A DNA stretch of 29,535 bases, from positions 1 through 29,535 of the IMG/VR virus record IMGVR_UViG_3300009506_000139. One strand, given 5' to 3'. The notes below the pieces were generated by a model that worked only from the letters and a program-made list of their open reading frames with translations, was not told the origin of the DNA and did not search any database. Positions 21,480 through 28,679 of the stretch are shown piece by piece. The position numbers and the translations under genes were made by a program. The stretch's first letter is position 1. Each line of letters opens with the position of its first letter. The stretch is from a virus.

Positions 21480-22591
21480 TAGTTACCCCCTTCCTGATAG
21501 GTGGCTTGACACGGGGCCTGATGTGAACAGGTCAGACATTTGCGGAGCATGGCATCGAAACCACGCTTCCCGGTTTCACGATGCGGCATGTTTCCGCCGT
21601 AGCACGGATACTTTGCCCCATCCACTTCCGGAGGAAGCTGAGCGTTCGCCCCCTGGTTGGTCGGCGGTTGCGGGGGAGCAGAAGACGTTTCCGGCTGAGT
21701 CACCGGAGCTTCGGCAGGAGCTGATGCCACAGGACGGCTCACAGGAGGAGGAGTTGTCGGACGGTTTCCGGGAAGAGACATGCTGCCAGGGGACGGGATG
21801 TGACCCAGGAATTGTCCCAGGATGTTATTCGCGCCCCTGTGCAATTCCTGAATACAGGTCTCATCCGGATACGGGAAGTAGGTCTCCAGGTTCGGCAAAG
21901 CATCCAGCGCATCGTAAATGGCGTCCAGATTCGCCACTCCCGGCTTGTCCGGATATGTGATCCAAGGAATACGCAGGGCCGCATACTCACCCGTATTCTG
22001 GTCAACCTCGTCATTGTCCTGAACGATGTGAGCCGGATAATCCGGAAAACCGCTTGGCGTCTTATCAATCTTTTTGACATCCAGAATAACGGCCCTCTCC
22101 GGGTGCAAAGAATTGATGTCGAGCTGCAATTGATCGACCAAAGGTCGGATAGCTTTCATTGCCAATTCCCAGACCCGAAACGCATCCTTCAGCGGAACGC
22201 CTTTGTGCTTCACATCGCTCCGATTAAACGCATTGACGTAGGCTTTCGTATTTGCTCGTTTCCCCCCCAAAAGACGACTCTGCTCCTCACTAAGCGTATC
22301 CCCGACTTCCTGATTGATCTTCTCGATCGCCGCACAGATCGGACACGTATCGTTTCCCGGCCAAAACGCCAAGCAAGGCAAAGGAGCCCGTCCGGACGGA
22401 TGACATCCCCAGTGCCAACCGAGAGTCCGCTGATAATTCCCGCCCTCCATGAGCGGTGGGGCAATCACAAGTTGATACGACCCTTTTTCGATCCGCATCG
22501 TATTCGTATTGTAAAACTGAACACTGCCAGTCGCATTCGACTGGAGATGCTGTTTCCCCGGAGTCGGGATCGTCCTTCGTTGCTGTGTCAT
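21479..22591 (-). CDS. T4 gp32-like single-stranded DNA-binding protein
   Basis: A 370-residue protein. Four zinc ligands are visible at exactly the spacing of T4 gp32: H60, C73, C83 and C86 (H-x12-C-x9-C-x2-C). The domain continues with YVNAFNRSDVK and beta strands. A Pro-rich linker (about residues 275-325) leads to a second Cys group (YPCYGG, KCLTCSHQAPC) not found in T4 gp32, and the acidic tail is absent or altered. The protein would coat single-stranded DNA in replication, recombination and repair. The start at 22591 is chosen for AAGGA 7 bases upstream. Confidence 0.8.
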   Translation of the reverse strand: MTQQRRTIPTPGKQHLQSNATGSVQFYNTNTMRIEKGSYQLVIAPPLMEGGNYQRTLGWHWGCHPSGRAPLPCLAFWPGNDTCPICAAIEKINQEVGDTLSEEQSRLLGGKRANTKAYVNAFNRSDVKHKGVPLKDAFRVWELAMKAIRPLVDQLQLDINSLHPERAVILDVKKIDKTPSGFPDYPAHIVQDNDEVDQNTGEYAALRIPWITYPDKPGVANLDAIYDALDALPNLETYFPYPDETCIQELHRGANNILGQFLGHIPSPGSMSLPGNRPTTPPPVSRPVASAPAEAPVTQPETSSAPPQPPTNQGANAQLPPEVDGAKYPCYGGNMPHRETGKRGFDAMLRKCLTCSHQAPCQATYQEGGN

Positions 22592-22605
22592 GTTGGTTTC
22601 CTTCA

Positions 22606-22644
22606 TTGGTTTTCGCTGTTGGTTTTCGCTGTTAGTTTTTCGCG
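22606..22644. repeat. 13-base direct repeat, two perfect and one degenerate copies
   Basis: TTGGTTTTCGCTG occurs twice back to back, followed by a related third copy (TTAGTTTTTCGCG), in the short gap upstream of the single-stranded DNA-binding protein gene. The minus-strand form (CAGCGAAAACCAA) lies 5' to the ribosome site. It may bind a protein or simply be a slippage array; no -10 or -35 is seen near it. Confidence 0.75.
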
Positions 22645-22662
22645 CCCATCATCGGCCACGGC

Positions 22663-23133
22663 TCAAACCGACATGGGGCTCGCTTTCCTTTCCTGCCGTT
22701 CATTGATCGATAACTGTTCCAATGCTTTGAACCGAGTAAGAACTGCCCACCGCAAATGCTCCAGGAATCGAGCCACGGAATTCAGGTCTTCGGTTCGACG
22801 AGCCAACGCCTGATAGTCGGCATTGTCACGGACAAAACTTTCCGCTTTCCATTGAGGGGTTCTGGAAGAAAGAGAATTGTCGCAGGACTGCATAGCCAAT
22901 CGATGATACATACGATCGCTCTCAGAACGGCTCAGCGATTCCAGGCGACGATACTTCTCTGCGACATACGCAGCGATCGCTTCCAATTCCGATTGCCGCT
23001 CGATCTCATCCTTCAAATCTCCGATCTTCAATGACTGGATGATTTTCAAAACGAGATCGCGGTCCTCATCCTCCAGATGAGGAATCTCATCGGTTTCCTG
23101 AATTCTCTGGACCAGAATCTGTAGCATGTCCAT
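22663..23133 (-). CDS. Helical protein, possible UvsY-like recombination mediator
   Basis: A 156-residue all-helical protein just upstream of the single-stranded DNA-binding protein. Its plan, an N-terminal acidic region, then a helix with YxxxxxxLESLSRSESDRMY, a segment with VRDNADYQALARR, and a final helix (ARFLEHLRWAVLTRFKALEQ), is similar to T4 UvsY and to other phage recombination mediators that load a RecA-like protein onto coated DNA. The match is of shape and place, not of residues I can prove. GGGAG lies 6 bases upstream. The gene overlaps the previous one by 47 bases. Confidence 0.45.
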   Translation of the reverse strand: MDMLQILVQRIQETDEIPHLEDEDRDLVLKIIQSLKIGDLKDEIERQSELEAIAAYVAEKYRRLESLSRSESDRMYHRLAMQSCDNSLSSRTPQWKAESFVRDNADYQALARRTEDLNSVARFLEHLRWAVLTRFKALEQLSINERQERKASPMSV

Positions 23134-23281
23134 CGATCTCTCCCATCCGTAGCTTTATGATCCTATTGCGAAGTTCGATTGCATAATCGACAAGCCAGTC
23201 AACATCTGGATCGCCCTGGTCCGTTCTTCGACGAACAATATCCCAGAAATGGTTGTCTACATCTTTTGTAAGTTCCACCAC
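23087..23281 (-). CDS. Small hypothetical protein, GTG start
   Basis: About 64 residues if it begins at the GTG overlapping the preceding TAG (23281); a second GTG follows at once and could be used instead, with GAGAGG 6 bases upstream. The product begins VVELTKDVDNHFWDIVR and continues with an acidic helix (VDWLVDYAIELRNRIIKL). A TTG further upstream would lie within the coding part of the previous gene. No function is evident. Confidence 0.5.
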   Translation of the reverse strand: MVELTKDVDNHFWDIVRRRTDQGDPDVDWLVDYAIELRNRIIKLRMGEIDGHATDSGPENSGNR

Positions 23282-23604
23282 TAACCCTCTCTTACCCGTT
23301 TTAATAATTCCCAATAAACCTCTCGATCTAGATAAGCAACTCTATGATAATCATTCGGACCCTCACTAAGTTCATGTATTAAATGCAACAGATCATGCGC
23401 CTTAGCGAGACGCTCCTGCATATCGTCCAAACAGTGCCGCTCATAGTCCCGCTCTTGAATAGCAACCTTATGGAATGACTGGGCGATCTCCAATTCTTTC
23501 CTGAGATCGTCCCGCTCACGTTCAGCCACGTTTGCCCGTTTCAACACTACGAAGTAAGCAGAACGCCACTCCTCCAGCGTATTTGGCTCTCTTTGGTTGC
23601 ACAT
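23281..23604 (-). CDS. Coiled-coil hypothetical protein
   Basis: A 107-residue protein with a long charged helix (VVLKRANVAERERDDLRK... to about residue 75) giving a coiled coil, followed by HELSEGPNDYHRVAYLDREV. GGGAG lies 5-8 bases upstream. It lies directly after the polymerase stop and probably belongs to the same operon. No family is recognised. Confidence 0.6.
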   Translation of the reverse strand: MCNQREPNTLEEWRSAYFVVLKRANVAERERDDLRKELEIAQSFHKVAIQERDYERHCLDDMQERLAKAHDLLHLIHELSEGPNDYHRVAYLDREVYWELLKRVREG

Positions 23605-23615
23605 CGGCTCTCTCC

Positions 23616-26600
23616 CTAAAATTGAAAACCGGGGGTAGTATACACCGGCATACGATCCGATGTCAATTCGGGGAACTTCAATAGGTAGGAAACGGCCCCC
23701 TCATCCAGCAATTTTTCTTTAGTTGCTCCACTTTTCCGCACAACCTCCATGATCTGCTCGATCCAGGTAGTGCTTTCCGGTTTGTCCTCATCGTCAATGT
23801 GAGCCGTGATAATCAGGCGACGATCCGAGAGCAGCTCCAAGTCCACCATCTCACCCCAGTTCAGACCGATCTCAAAGTCCACTTTGAGGGGAACGGTCAA
23901 CATCGGAAAACGCTGCACCAAATTCGTTGTCATCTCGTCATGCTGAAGCTGCGTGTAATCGAACAGCTCGAACACTGGCACATCGGCCTCAATCGAGTCA
24001 TGGATAAATGCCCAGAGCTTCGAATGCAAGCCGCGCTCCTTAATGCCACGATAAATGCCTTGAAGCGCAAAAGTCGCCCAGTCCGAACTCTGCCCCTGGA
24101 TCGGAGTGTTCATCGCCTGACGAATCGCATGTTTACGAATGTTCTCATTAGCATGATACACATCAGGCAACAACCTTCTCGCACCGAGCGAAGTATAGAT
24201 ACACCCATGCTCTTTGACATAGCTCTCACAGAACTTCATATAGTCCCTGATCTTGGAAAAGGTTTTAAGCCAGCGGTCAACAAACTCCTCTGCTTCCTCC
24301 AGGGAAATTCCGGATTGAGCCGAGATCGTAAATGGAGTCGCCCCGTAAAGAATACCGAAGTTCGTCGTCTTTGCTTTGCGACGCTCATGCGCCGTAACCT
24401 CTTCTAGTGATTTCCCCAAGATTCGTGCGGCTGTGGCTCTGTGAATATCCATACCTGATTTGAAAATTCCCAACATAGTTGAGTCGCCACTGATCCGTGC
24501 TGCTTCACGCAGCTCCATCTGACTATAGTCTCCGGCTACGATCACGCCATCCTCGAACCGAGAACGATACACTCGTTTCACCTGGGACATGAAAGGTACG
24601 GTCTGCACAGTTGGATCATAAGCGGTCCAGCGGCTCGTCCCCGTTGTCCGGATACCAAAGTTCGAATGAGCACAACCATCTTCCCCAATAAAATCGTAAA
24701 GAGGTTTCACATAGCTCGTAAAATGCTTGTTGAGCACACGATAGTCGAGCAGAACCTTCAAGGCTTCTATCGTCTGATCGTAATACTCCACATTGTTCGA
24801 ATCGTTTCTCTTGCAACGCTGAAGATATTCGATATGCAGTTTGATCGTTTCCTGGTCCGTACTTCCCTGTACCTTTGCAAAACCACGTTTGGCAAGCCAA
24901 TTGCTCTCTCCCACCTCTTTATAATGTTCCACCTGATAGGGCAGCCCCATCACTCCGTGAAACAGGAGGTTCATCGACTGCCAACCACCCAAAACCAGCT
25001 TATAGTCATACTGATCCTTCAACGCCTTTTCGTAACCATGATCGACGAACCATTGGAAGTATTCGTTGAGCTGAGATTCTTCCCTCTTCTCAACCTCTGC
25101 CAACAAGGGCTGATCAATGAAGACTCCGTTTTTCCGCATCTCAACTGCTGGATCATGACTTTGCATCGACAAATAGTGAAACACCCAGATCAATTTATGA
25201 GGAGAGAACCACTTCTCCCCAAATATCGATTCGTCCAGACCGATCTCTCGGAGCATCTCTAACTGCACCGGAACCAGATGGGCAACGGTAACAACGTCGC
25301 CACAGGCATATTCCTGGAACACGTTATACGGAACGTCCTCAAACGGGTCTTGACCCTTTTTGAGTTTTTCCTGCTCTGCTCTCATCCGCTCCTTCGGATG
25401 GACGTAATCCGTATACTTCGTTGCCAGATAATCGAGATCATGGGGTTCCGTGTCATTCGACAAGACCCAAGCAGCCAACATCGTATCATGCCTGACGGAG
25501 CCATCCGGAATCTTGATGTTGGTAGAAGCAATGAAGGAGGTATGGTCAAACTGGAAGTTCTGCCCCGCCAATGGTACATGAGAAAACAAACGGGTCAGCG
25601 CAGCATTGATCCGTTTGTAGACGAGGAGATCACCGACAAACGGACTATGCTTGTGCTTGTAAGGTATGAATCCTGTATCGAGTTGATCGAACGGGATTTT
25701 CTTATCGGCTAACCCGCGACAAATTGTCACACATAAGATGCGAAACGTGGGATGAAAAATATCGAGACCGCCCCTCGGACCCTCGCTAGAGGACTCTAGG
25801 TCCACACTGATAAAATCGAACTCTTGATTGTCATAGGCTCGGATCAGCCGGTCCACATAGCCCTCCACTTTGGCAACCGTATCCAAATCCTGAAACGTGA
25901 TTTCCTGTTTGGCTTCACCCTGAATGATCCGTCTAGCATAAACCAAATCCTGAAAGATCAAATCACGGTATTTCTCGTTCCCTCGCAGGACTGCCGCAGG
26001 ATGGATAATGGGTAACACCTGGAACGTACCGGCATACGGTTTCTCCCCCAGGTGGAGAATCTCCAGAGGGTACAACCCACCCCGGAGTTTCGTGATCGTC
26101 TTCTTCCCAATCAAACTCAGAGCCGCCGTTGCCCCCACTGCGATCACAAGCTCGGGTTGATACTCACAGATTTCCCGCTCAATGTAATGGCGACAAGCCA
26201 GCATCTCATCCTGAGTAGGAGTCCGAATCGAATTGTCATCGTGAGGACAGCAGCGCACAACATTAGTAAACCGAACCCACTCCTCAGGGATATTCGCGTC
26301 GCTCAGCATGTCGCGGAGCAAACCGCCAGCAGGACCGACAAACGGCATGTTGGCTACGTCCTCCTGCTTCCCCGGAGCCTCGCCCACAATCAGGATTCGT
26401 GGCGTCTCACTACCACATCCCTGCATATTTACATAAGTCGCGTTCTCATTCAGGCCACACCGCTGACACAGATTTGATGCGACTTCAACAAACTCATCCC
26501 CCCGGCACTGTCCACAGTACACAGACTTGTCCGTATAGCTCTGCTCTTTGGGCTTCTCCCCCAGATAGATACTCGGTCCCATATATGCGCGGCAATAGAA

Positions 26601-26705
26601 ACAATGCAAAATAATTGTTCCGCCCTGCTCAACAAGACCGTCATTAGCACCTGTTACGTTTTTCCACGATTTAGGAACTGGTTTCTGGAGTCCTGTGGTG
26701 TGCAT
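23616..26705 (-). CDS. Fusion of uracil-DNA glycosylase and DNA polymerase I
   Basis: A 1029-residue protein. Residues 25-60 hold a zinc pattern (HCFYC, YCGQC). Residues 60-265 are a family-4-like glycosylase: CQRC, then GEAPGKQED with PFVGPAG, CC...C (18-base-type insertion between the two metal Cys), and IIHPAA. The Fe-S ligands of the family seem kept. Residues 270-600 hold a proofreading domain (FISVDLESSS near 300). The PolA palm follows: motif A AGDYSQMELREA near 728, motif B TNFGILYG and motif C FIHDSIEAD near 902. It copies the phage genome; the glycosylase may excise uracil in step. SPO1-like phages also carry such a fusion. Confidence 0.92.
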   Translation of the reverse strand: MHTTGLQKPVPKSWKNVTGANDGLVEQGGTIILHCFYCRAYMGPSIYLGEKPKEQSYTDKSVYCGQCRGDEFVEVASNLCQRCGLNENATYVNMQGCGSETPRILIVGEAPGKQEDVANMPFVGPAGGLLRDMLSDANIPEEWVRFTNVVRCCPHDDNSIRTPTQDEMLACRHYIEREICEYQPELVIAVGATAALSLIGKKTITKLRGGLYPLEILHLGEKPYAGTFQVLPIIHPAAVLRGNEKYRDLIFQDLVYARRIIQGEAKQEITFQDLDTVAKVEGYVDRLIRAYDNQEFDFISVDLESSSEGPRGGLDIFHPTFRILCVTICRGLADKKIPFDQLDTGFIPYKHKHSPFVGDLLVYKRINAALTRLFSHVPLAGQNFQFDHTSFIASTNIKIPDGSVRHDTMLAAWVLSNDTEPHDLDYLATKYTDYVHPKERMRAEQEKLKKGQDPFEDVPYNVFQEYACGDVVTVAHLVPVQLEMLREIGLDESIFGEKWFSPHKLIWVFHYLSMQSHDPAVEMRKNGVFIDQPLLAEVEKREESQLNEYFQWFVDHGYEKALKDQYDYKLVLGGWQSMNLLFHGVMGLPYQVEHYKEVGESNWLAKRGFAKVQGSTDQETIKLHIEYLQRCKRNDSNNVEYYDQTIEALKVLLDYRVLNKHFTSYVKPLYDFIGEDGCAHSNFGIRTTGTSRWTAYDPTVQTVPFMSQVKRVYRSRFEDGVIVAGDYSQMELREAARISGDSTMLGIFKSGMDIHRATAARILGKSLEEVTAHERRKAKTTNFGILYGATPFTISAQSGISLEEAEEFVDRWLKTFSKIRDYMKFCESYVKEHGCIYTSLGARRLLPDVYHANENIRKHAIRQAMNTPIQGQSSDWATFALQGIYRGIKERGLHSKLWAFIHDSIEADVPVFELFDYTQLQHDEMTTNLVQRFPMLTVPLKVDFEIGLNWGEMVDLELLSDRRLIITAHIDDEDKPESTTWIEQIMEVVRKSGATKEKLLDEGAVSYLLKFPELTSDRMPVYTTPGFQF

Positions 26706-27687
26706 GTTGATCTCTCCCTATTACACCACGGCGTAGCAGCTGCGCCATTGTTTCAAACGGTTCATACGGGATCGCTGCTGACAGACAGTCCGAGAACCGG
26801 TCTCTACCTAGACTTGAGGGGTCTTCCCCTAGTGGCATAACGACCAGATGAGCACGGCGATTATAACTGGAAAACCAGTGGCATAGCTCCAAAGAGTTTC
26901 TCAGCGCATCCGAATCATATGCCACATAGTAATCGGTAAACCCGGCCCTCAACAACCGACTCCTCTGCCGCTCCGAAGGACTCTTTCCATACGTCGCTAC
27001 CCCGTTTCTACCCGCAGCAATCGCATCGAAACAACCCTCCGTGATAATCACGCTCTCACCCTGTACCCGAACCAAGTTCCAAACCCCCTGGCTCTTCCGC
27101 ACCGACCTGGGATGCTCGTATCGACGAACCAAATGCGGTTGCTCCTTACAGTCCCGCATTAGTTCCGGAGTATAGGCGCGAGCCACCCAAACCAAAATCG
27201 GAGACGTGGGATCGAACGATTCACGCTCGATGAAAACGATTCGCTCCCCCAGGCAGCCGACACCCTCCTCGATCTCGTAATACACGATGTCATCATCATC
27301 GAGTCCACGATTGTATAGATACGCCCTGGCCCGAGCACTGGGACCACCAGCCAGGACTTGAGGAGGATCGCAATACTCGTAACGCTCCTCTCGCAAATTC
27401 GGCTCTTTCGACAACAACAAGGATCGAGCCGCCTCTAGCCACTCGTCGGGAACCGGAGTATCTTCTGATGGAATAGGAATCCCCAGCATCCGATACAGCG
27501 ATTCCCTATTACCACTCGTATCGCAACGATGACATTTCCAAAGACCAGATTTTGAATTAAAATAGAGATGCCCCCACGTATCCGGCTTGAAGCAGAAAGG
27601 GCAGATAAAGCGGCATTCATCACCCGGAGCTGGATGTGGAACCCCGAGACGAGCAATCAACTGAGGATCGAGAAGACGGTTAGTCAT
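26671..27687 (-). CDS. DNA primase (zinc + TOPRIM)
   Basis: A 338-residue primase. The N-terminal zinc-ribbon is CPFC...CHRC (residues 29-55), which binds template. The TOPRIM fold shows SVIITEGCFDAIAAGR (E at about 216) and YYVAYDSDA (acidic pair near 249-251). It lays down RNA primers for the polymerase, with which it shares 35 overlapping bases, and for the helicase at the right end. It has no fused helicase domain, so the two act as separate proteins. The ribosome site is weak (GGA about 9 bases upstream). Confidence 0.9.
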   Translation of the reverse strand: MTNRLLDPQLIARLGVPHPAPGDECRFICPFCFKPDTWGHLYFNSKSGLWKCHRCDTSGNRESLYRMLGIPIPSEDTPVPDEWLEAARSLLLSKEPNLREERYEYCDPPQVLAGGPSARARAYLYNRGLDDDDIVYYEIEEGVGCLGERIVFIERESFDPTSPILVWVARAYTPELMRDCKEQPHLVRRYEHPRSVRKSQGVWNLVRVQGESVIITEGCFDAIAAGRNGVATYGKSPSERQRSRLLRAGFTDYYVAYDSDALRNSLELCHWFSSYNRRAHLVVMPLGEDPSSLGRDRFSDCLSAAIPYEPFETMAQLLRRGVIGRDQHAHHRTPETSS

Positions 27688-27850
27688 TCAACGGAATCCG
27701 AGTCCTCGTTTGCTCGATCGGTTTCTGATCGAGAGTCTTCTCCTCCCACGAGTAGGAGCAGTTCTGACAGGTACGACAAAGAAACTCTTTATCCGGCCTG
27801 AAAACGTGAGACGTTGTTACATCCGAGCTTCCACATTTTGGACAGTTCAT
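27680..27850 (-). CDS. Small zinc-ribbon protein
   Basis: A 56-residue protein from the ATG at 27850, with GGGAGG 4 bases upstream. A longer reading frame upstream lies in the noncoding gap and lacks a ribosome site. Residues include CPKCGSSDV and CRTCQNCSYSW, giving a TFIIS-like zinc ribbon. It overlaps the primase start by 8 bases, so a role with the primase or polymerase is plausible but unproven. Confidence 0.7.
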   Translation of the reverse strand: MNCPKCGSSDVTTSHVFRPDKEFLCRTCQNCSYSWEEKTLDQKPIEQTRTRIPLND

Positions 27851-27996
27851 GTGACCTCCCATTTGTAGATAATGCCGATGTGCGGTCCGGTCTGACTCAG
27901 GGAAATTCAGAGACCGCTTCGAGACCCCTCTACCAACCAATTTGGTTCAGAGGTTCGACTCTCGGGCGCATCGGCTACTGCCCAATTCCAGTTGTG
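27851..27996. other. Gene-free gap with long inverted repeat
   Basis: A 146-base gap between two minus-strand genes. GCCGATGTGC (27874-27883) can pair with GCGCATCGGC (27966-27975), a 10-base stem with one G-U, enclosing about 80 bases with a 6-base pairing (27882-27887 / 27912-27917), a 13-base palindrome (AACCAATTTGGTT, 27935-27947) and AGAG-GTTCGA-CTCT (27949-27962), whose loop looks like a tRNA T-loop. No canonical cloverleaf can be drawn, and no promoter is visible. It may be a tRNA-like relic, an attenuator or a structural element. Confidence 0.4.
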
Positions 27997-28320
27997 TTAG
28001 ACGATCGGCACGCCAGCCCCCGAAACGACGTGGCGCAAGAAGACGATCTCGAACTTGTCCGGACCCGTCTCCATCACGAAAAATCCGGTATCCGGGATCG
28101 GCTCCAGAACGCGGTTCCCCTGGTCATCGGTCCCGACTACCCGAGACAGACCTGGGCTCACACCCTTGCACCTCCCCTCGTACACGACGGGCTCCCCCGC
28201 CTTGTTGATGAGAGTCGTCGTCAATTGGACATTCAGCGTGTCACAGCCCTGCTGGATAAACGGATTCTTTGCCAAATCAAACTCGACGATCACATCTTCG
28301 AACGCATCGGCTAAACTCAT
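27997..28320 (-). CDS. Hypothetical protein
   Basis: A 107-residue beta-rich protein (NVQLTTTLINKAGEPVVYEG, then GFFVMETGPDKFEIVFLR) with a possible helix at the start (ADAFEDVIVEFDLAKN). The order of strands is compatible with a small beta-sandwich. AGGAG lies 7 bases upstream of the ATG. It is the second gene of the unit led by the ribbon-helix-helix protein. No function is recognised. Confidence 0.65.
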   Translation of the reverse strand: MSLADAFEDVIVEFDLAKNPFIQQGCDTLNVQLTTTLINKAGEPVVYEGRCKGVSPGLSRVVGTDDQGNRVLEPIPDTGFFVMETGPDKFEIVFLRHVVSGAGVPIV

Positions 28321-28324
28321 CGGC

Positions 28325-28570
28325 CTACTCCTTCTTCTTAGTTCGTGTTTTGCAACTGCCCTCTCTGGCCGTTGCGATCAAAAGCTTGTCGGGACCGCGA
28401 ATGATACGCACTTGCTGTTCGGTGAAAGCAACCAATAAGGCTCGCAACAACTCAGACCTCGAATGCCAACCGAAACGGTGAACCATACGATCAATTCGCT
28501 TCCGTGTTTCCGTTGACACAACGATTTGGATACTTTCGCTGCTGCCATCACCGACTTTTGAACGTCCCAT
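28325..28570 (-). CDS. Ribbon-helix-helix DNA-binding protein, likely autoregulator
   Basis: An 81-residue protein. The strand (SIQIVVSTE) is followed by a helix (TRKRIDRMVHRFGWHS) and a second helix (SELLRALLVAFTEQQ), the Arc/CopG plan. The start at 28570 is chosen because the promoter is so close that a start at 28585 would leave only a few leader bases; AGGGA lies 5 bases upstream of 28570. A 21-base palindrome covers the -10 box of its own promoter, and related half-sites lie at the DUF932-like gene promoter, so it may repress both. The tail is basic (TRTKKKE). Confidence 0.78.
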   Translation of the reverse strand: MGRSKVGDGSSESIQIVVSTETRKRIDRMVHRFGWHSRSELLRALLVAFTEQQVRIIRGPDKLLIATAREGSCKTRTKKKE

Positions 28571-28591
28571 TGCTGTCCCTTTCATGAAGCC

Positions 28592-28612
28592 TCGTATTAT
28601 AATAGAATACGA
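28592..28612. promoter_or_regulatory. 21-base palindrome, probable operator
   Basis: TCGTATT and AATACGA, exact reverse complements, flank 7 bases, giving a symmetric site on the -10 region of the promoter. Binding there would block initiation. The nearest gene codes for a ribbon-helix-helix protein, the usual user of such sites. Related half-sites lie at 6629-6651. Confidence 0.7.
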
Positions 28613-28625
28613 ATGTATTTGTCAA
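28596..28625 (-). promoter_or_regulatory. Consensus sigma-70/sigma-A type promoter
   Basis: On the minus strand TTGACA, 18 bases, TATAAT: both hexamers are perfect. Transcription would start near 28589. It lies directly after the terminator of the helicase gene, so it starts the unit that reads into the replication block. The 18-base spacing equals that of the promoter at 6634-6663. Confidence 0.88.
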
Positions 28626-28628
28626 ATA

Positions 28629-28671
28629 GAAAAAGACGGAGGGGGACGTAGGGATGAGATGCCCCCTCCGT
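28629..28671 (-). terminator. Intrinsic terminator after the helicase gene
   Basis: On the minus strand ACGGAGGGGG and CCCCCTCCGT form a perfect 10-base stem with a 16-base loop, followed by CTTTTTCT, a short U run. It lies just after the helicase stop and just before the promoter at 28596-28625, so it separates two transcription units. Confidence 0.88.
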
Positions 28672-28679
28672 AAAGAGGA

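Noticed and set aside
22498-22509. TCGTATTC/ATTCGTAT copy resembling the operator half-sites, next to a TACAAT
   Set aside because: It lies inside the coding part of the gp32-like gene (Asn-Thr-Asn-Thr codons) and no -35 box is found at 16-19 bases.
21800-22813. Plus-strand open frame of 337 codons
   Set aside because: It lies over the gp32-like gene and its upstream gap; the minus-strand frame has a recognisable zinc motif and ribosome site, whereas the plus frame has neither and gives low-complexity, Arg/Ile-rich sequence.
27874-27975. tRNA gene
   Set aside because: The acceptor-like stem and TTCGA loop are present, but a 5-base T stem and an anticodon arm cannot be formed in the right places, so it is listed only as an intergenic inverted repeat.
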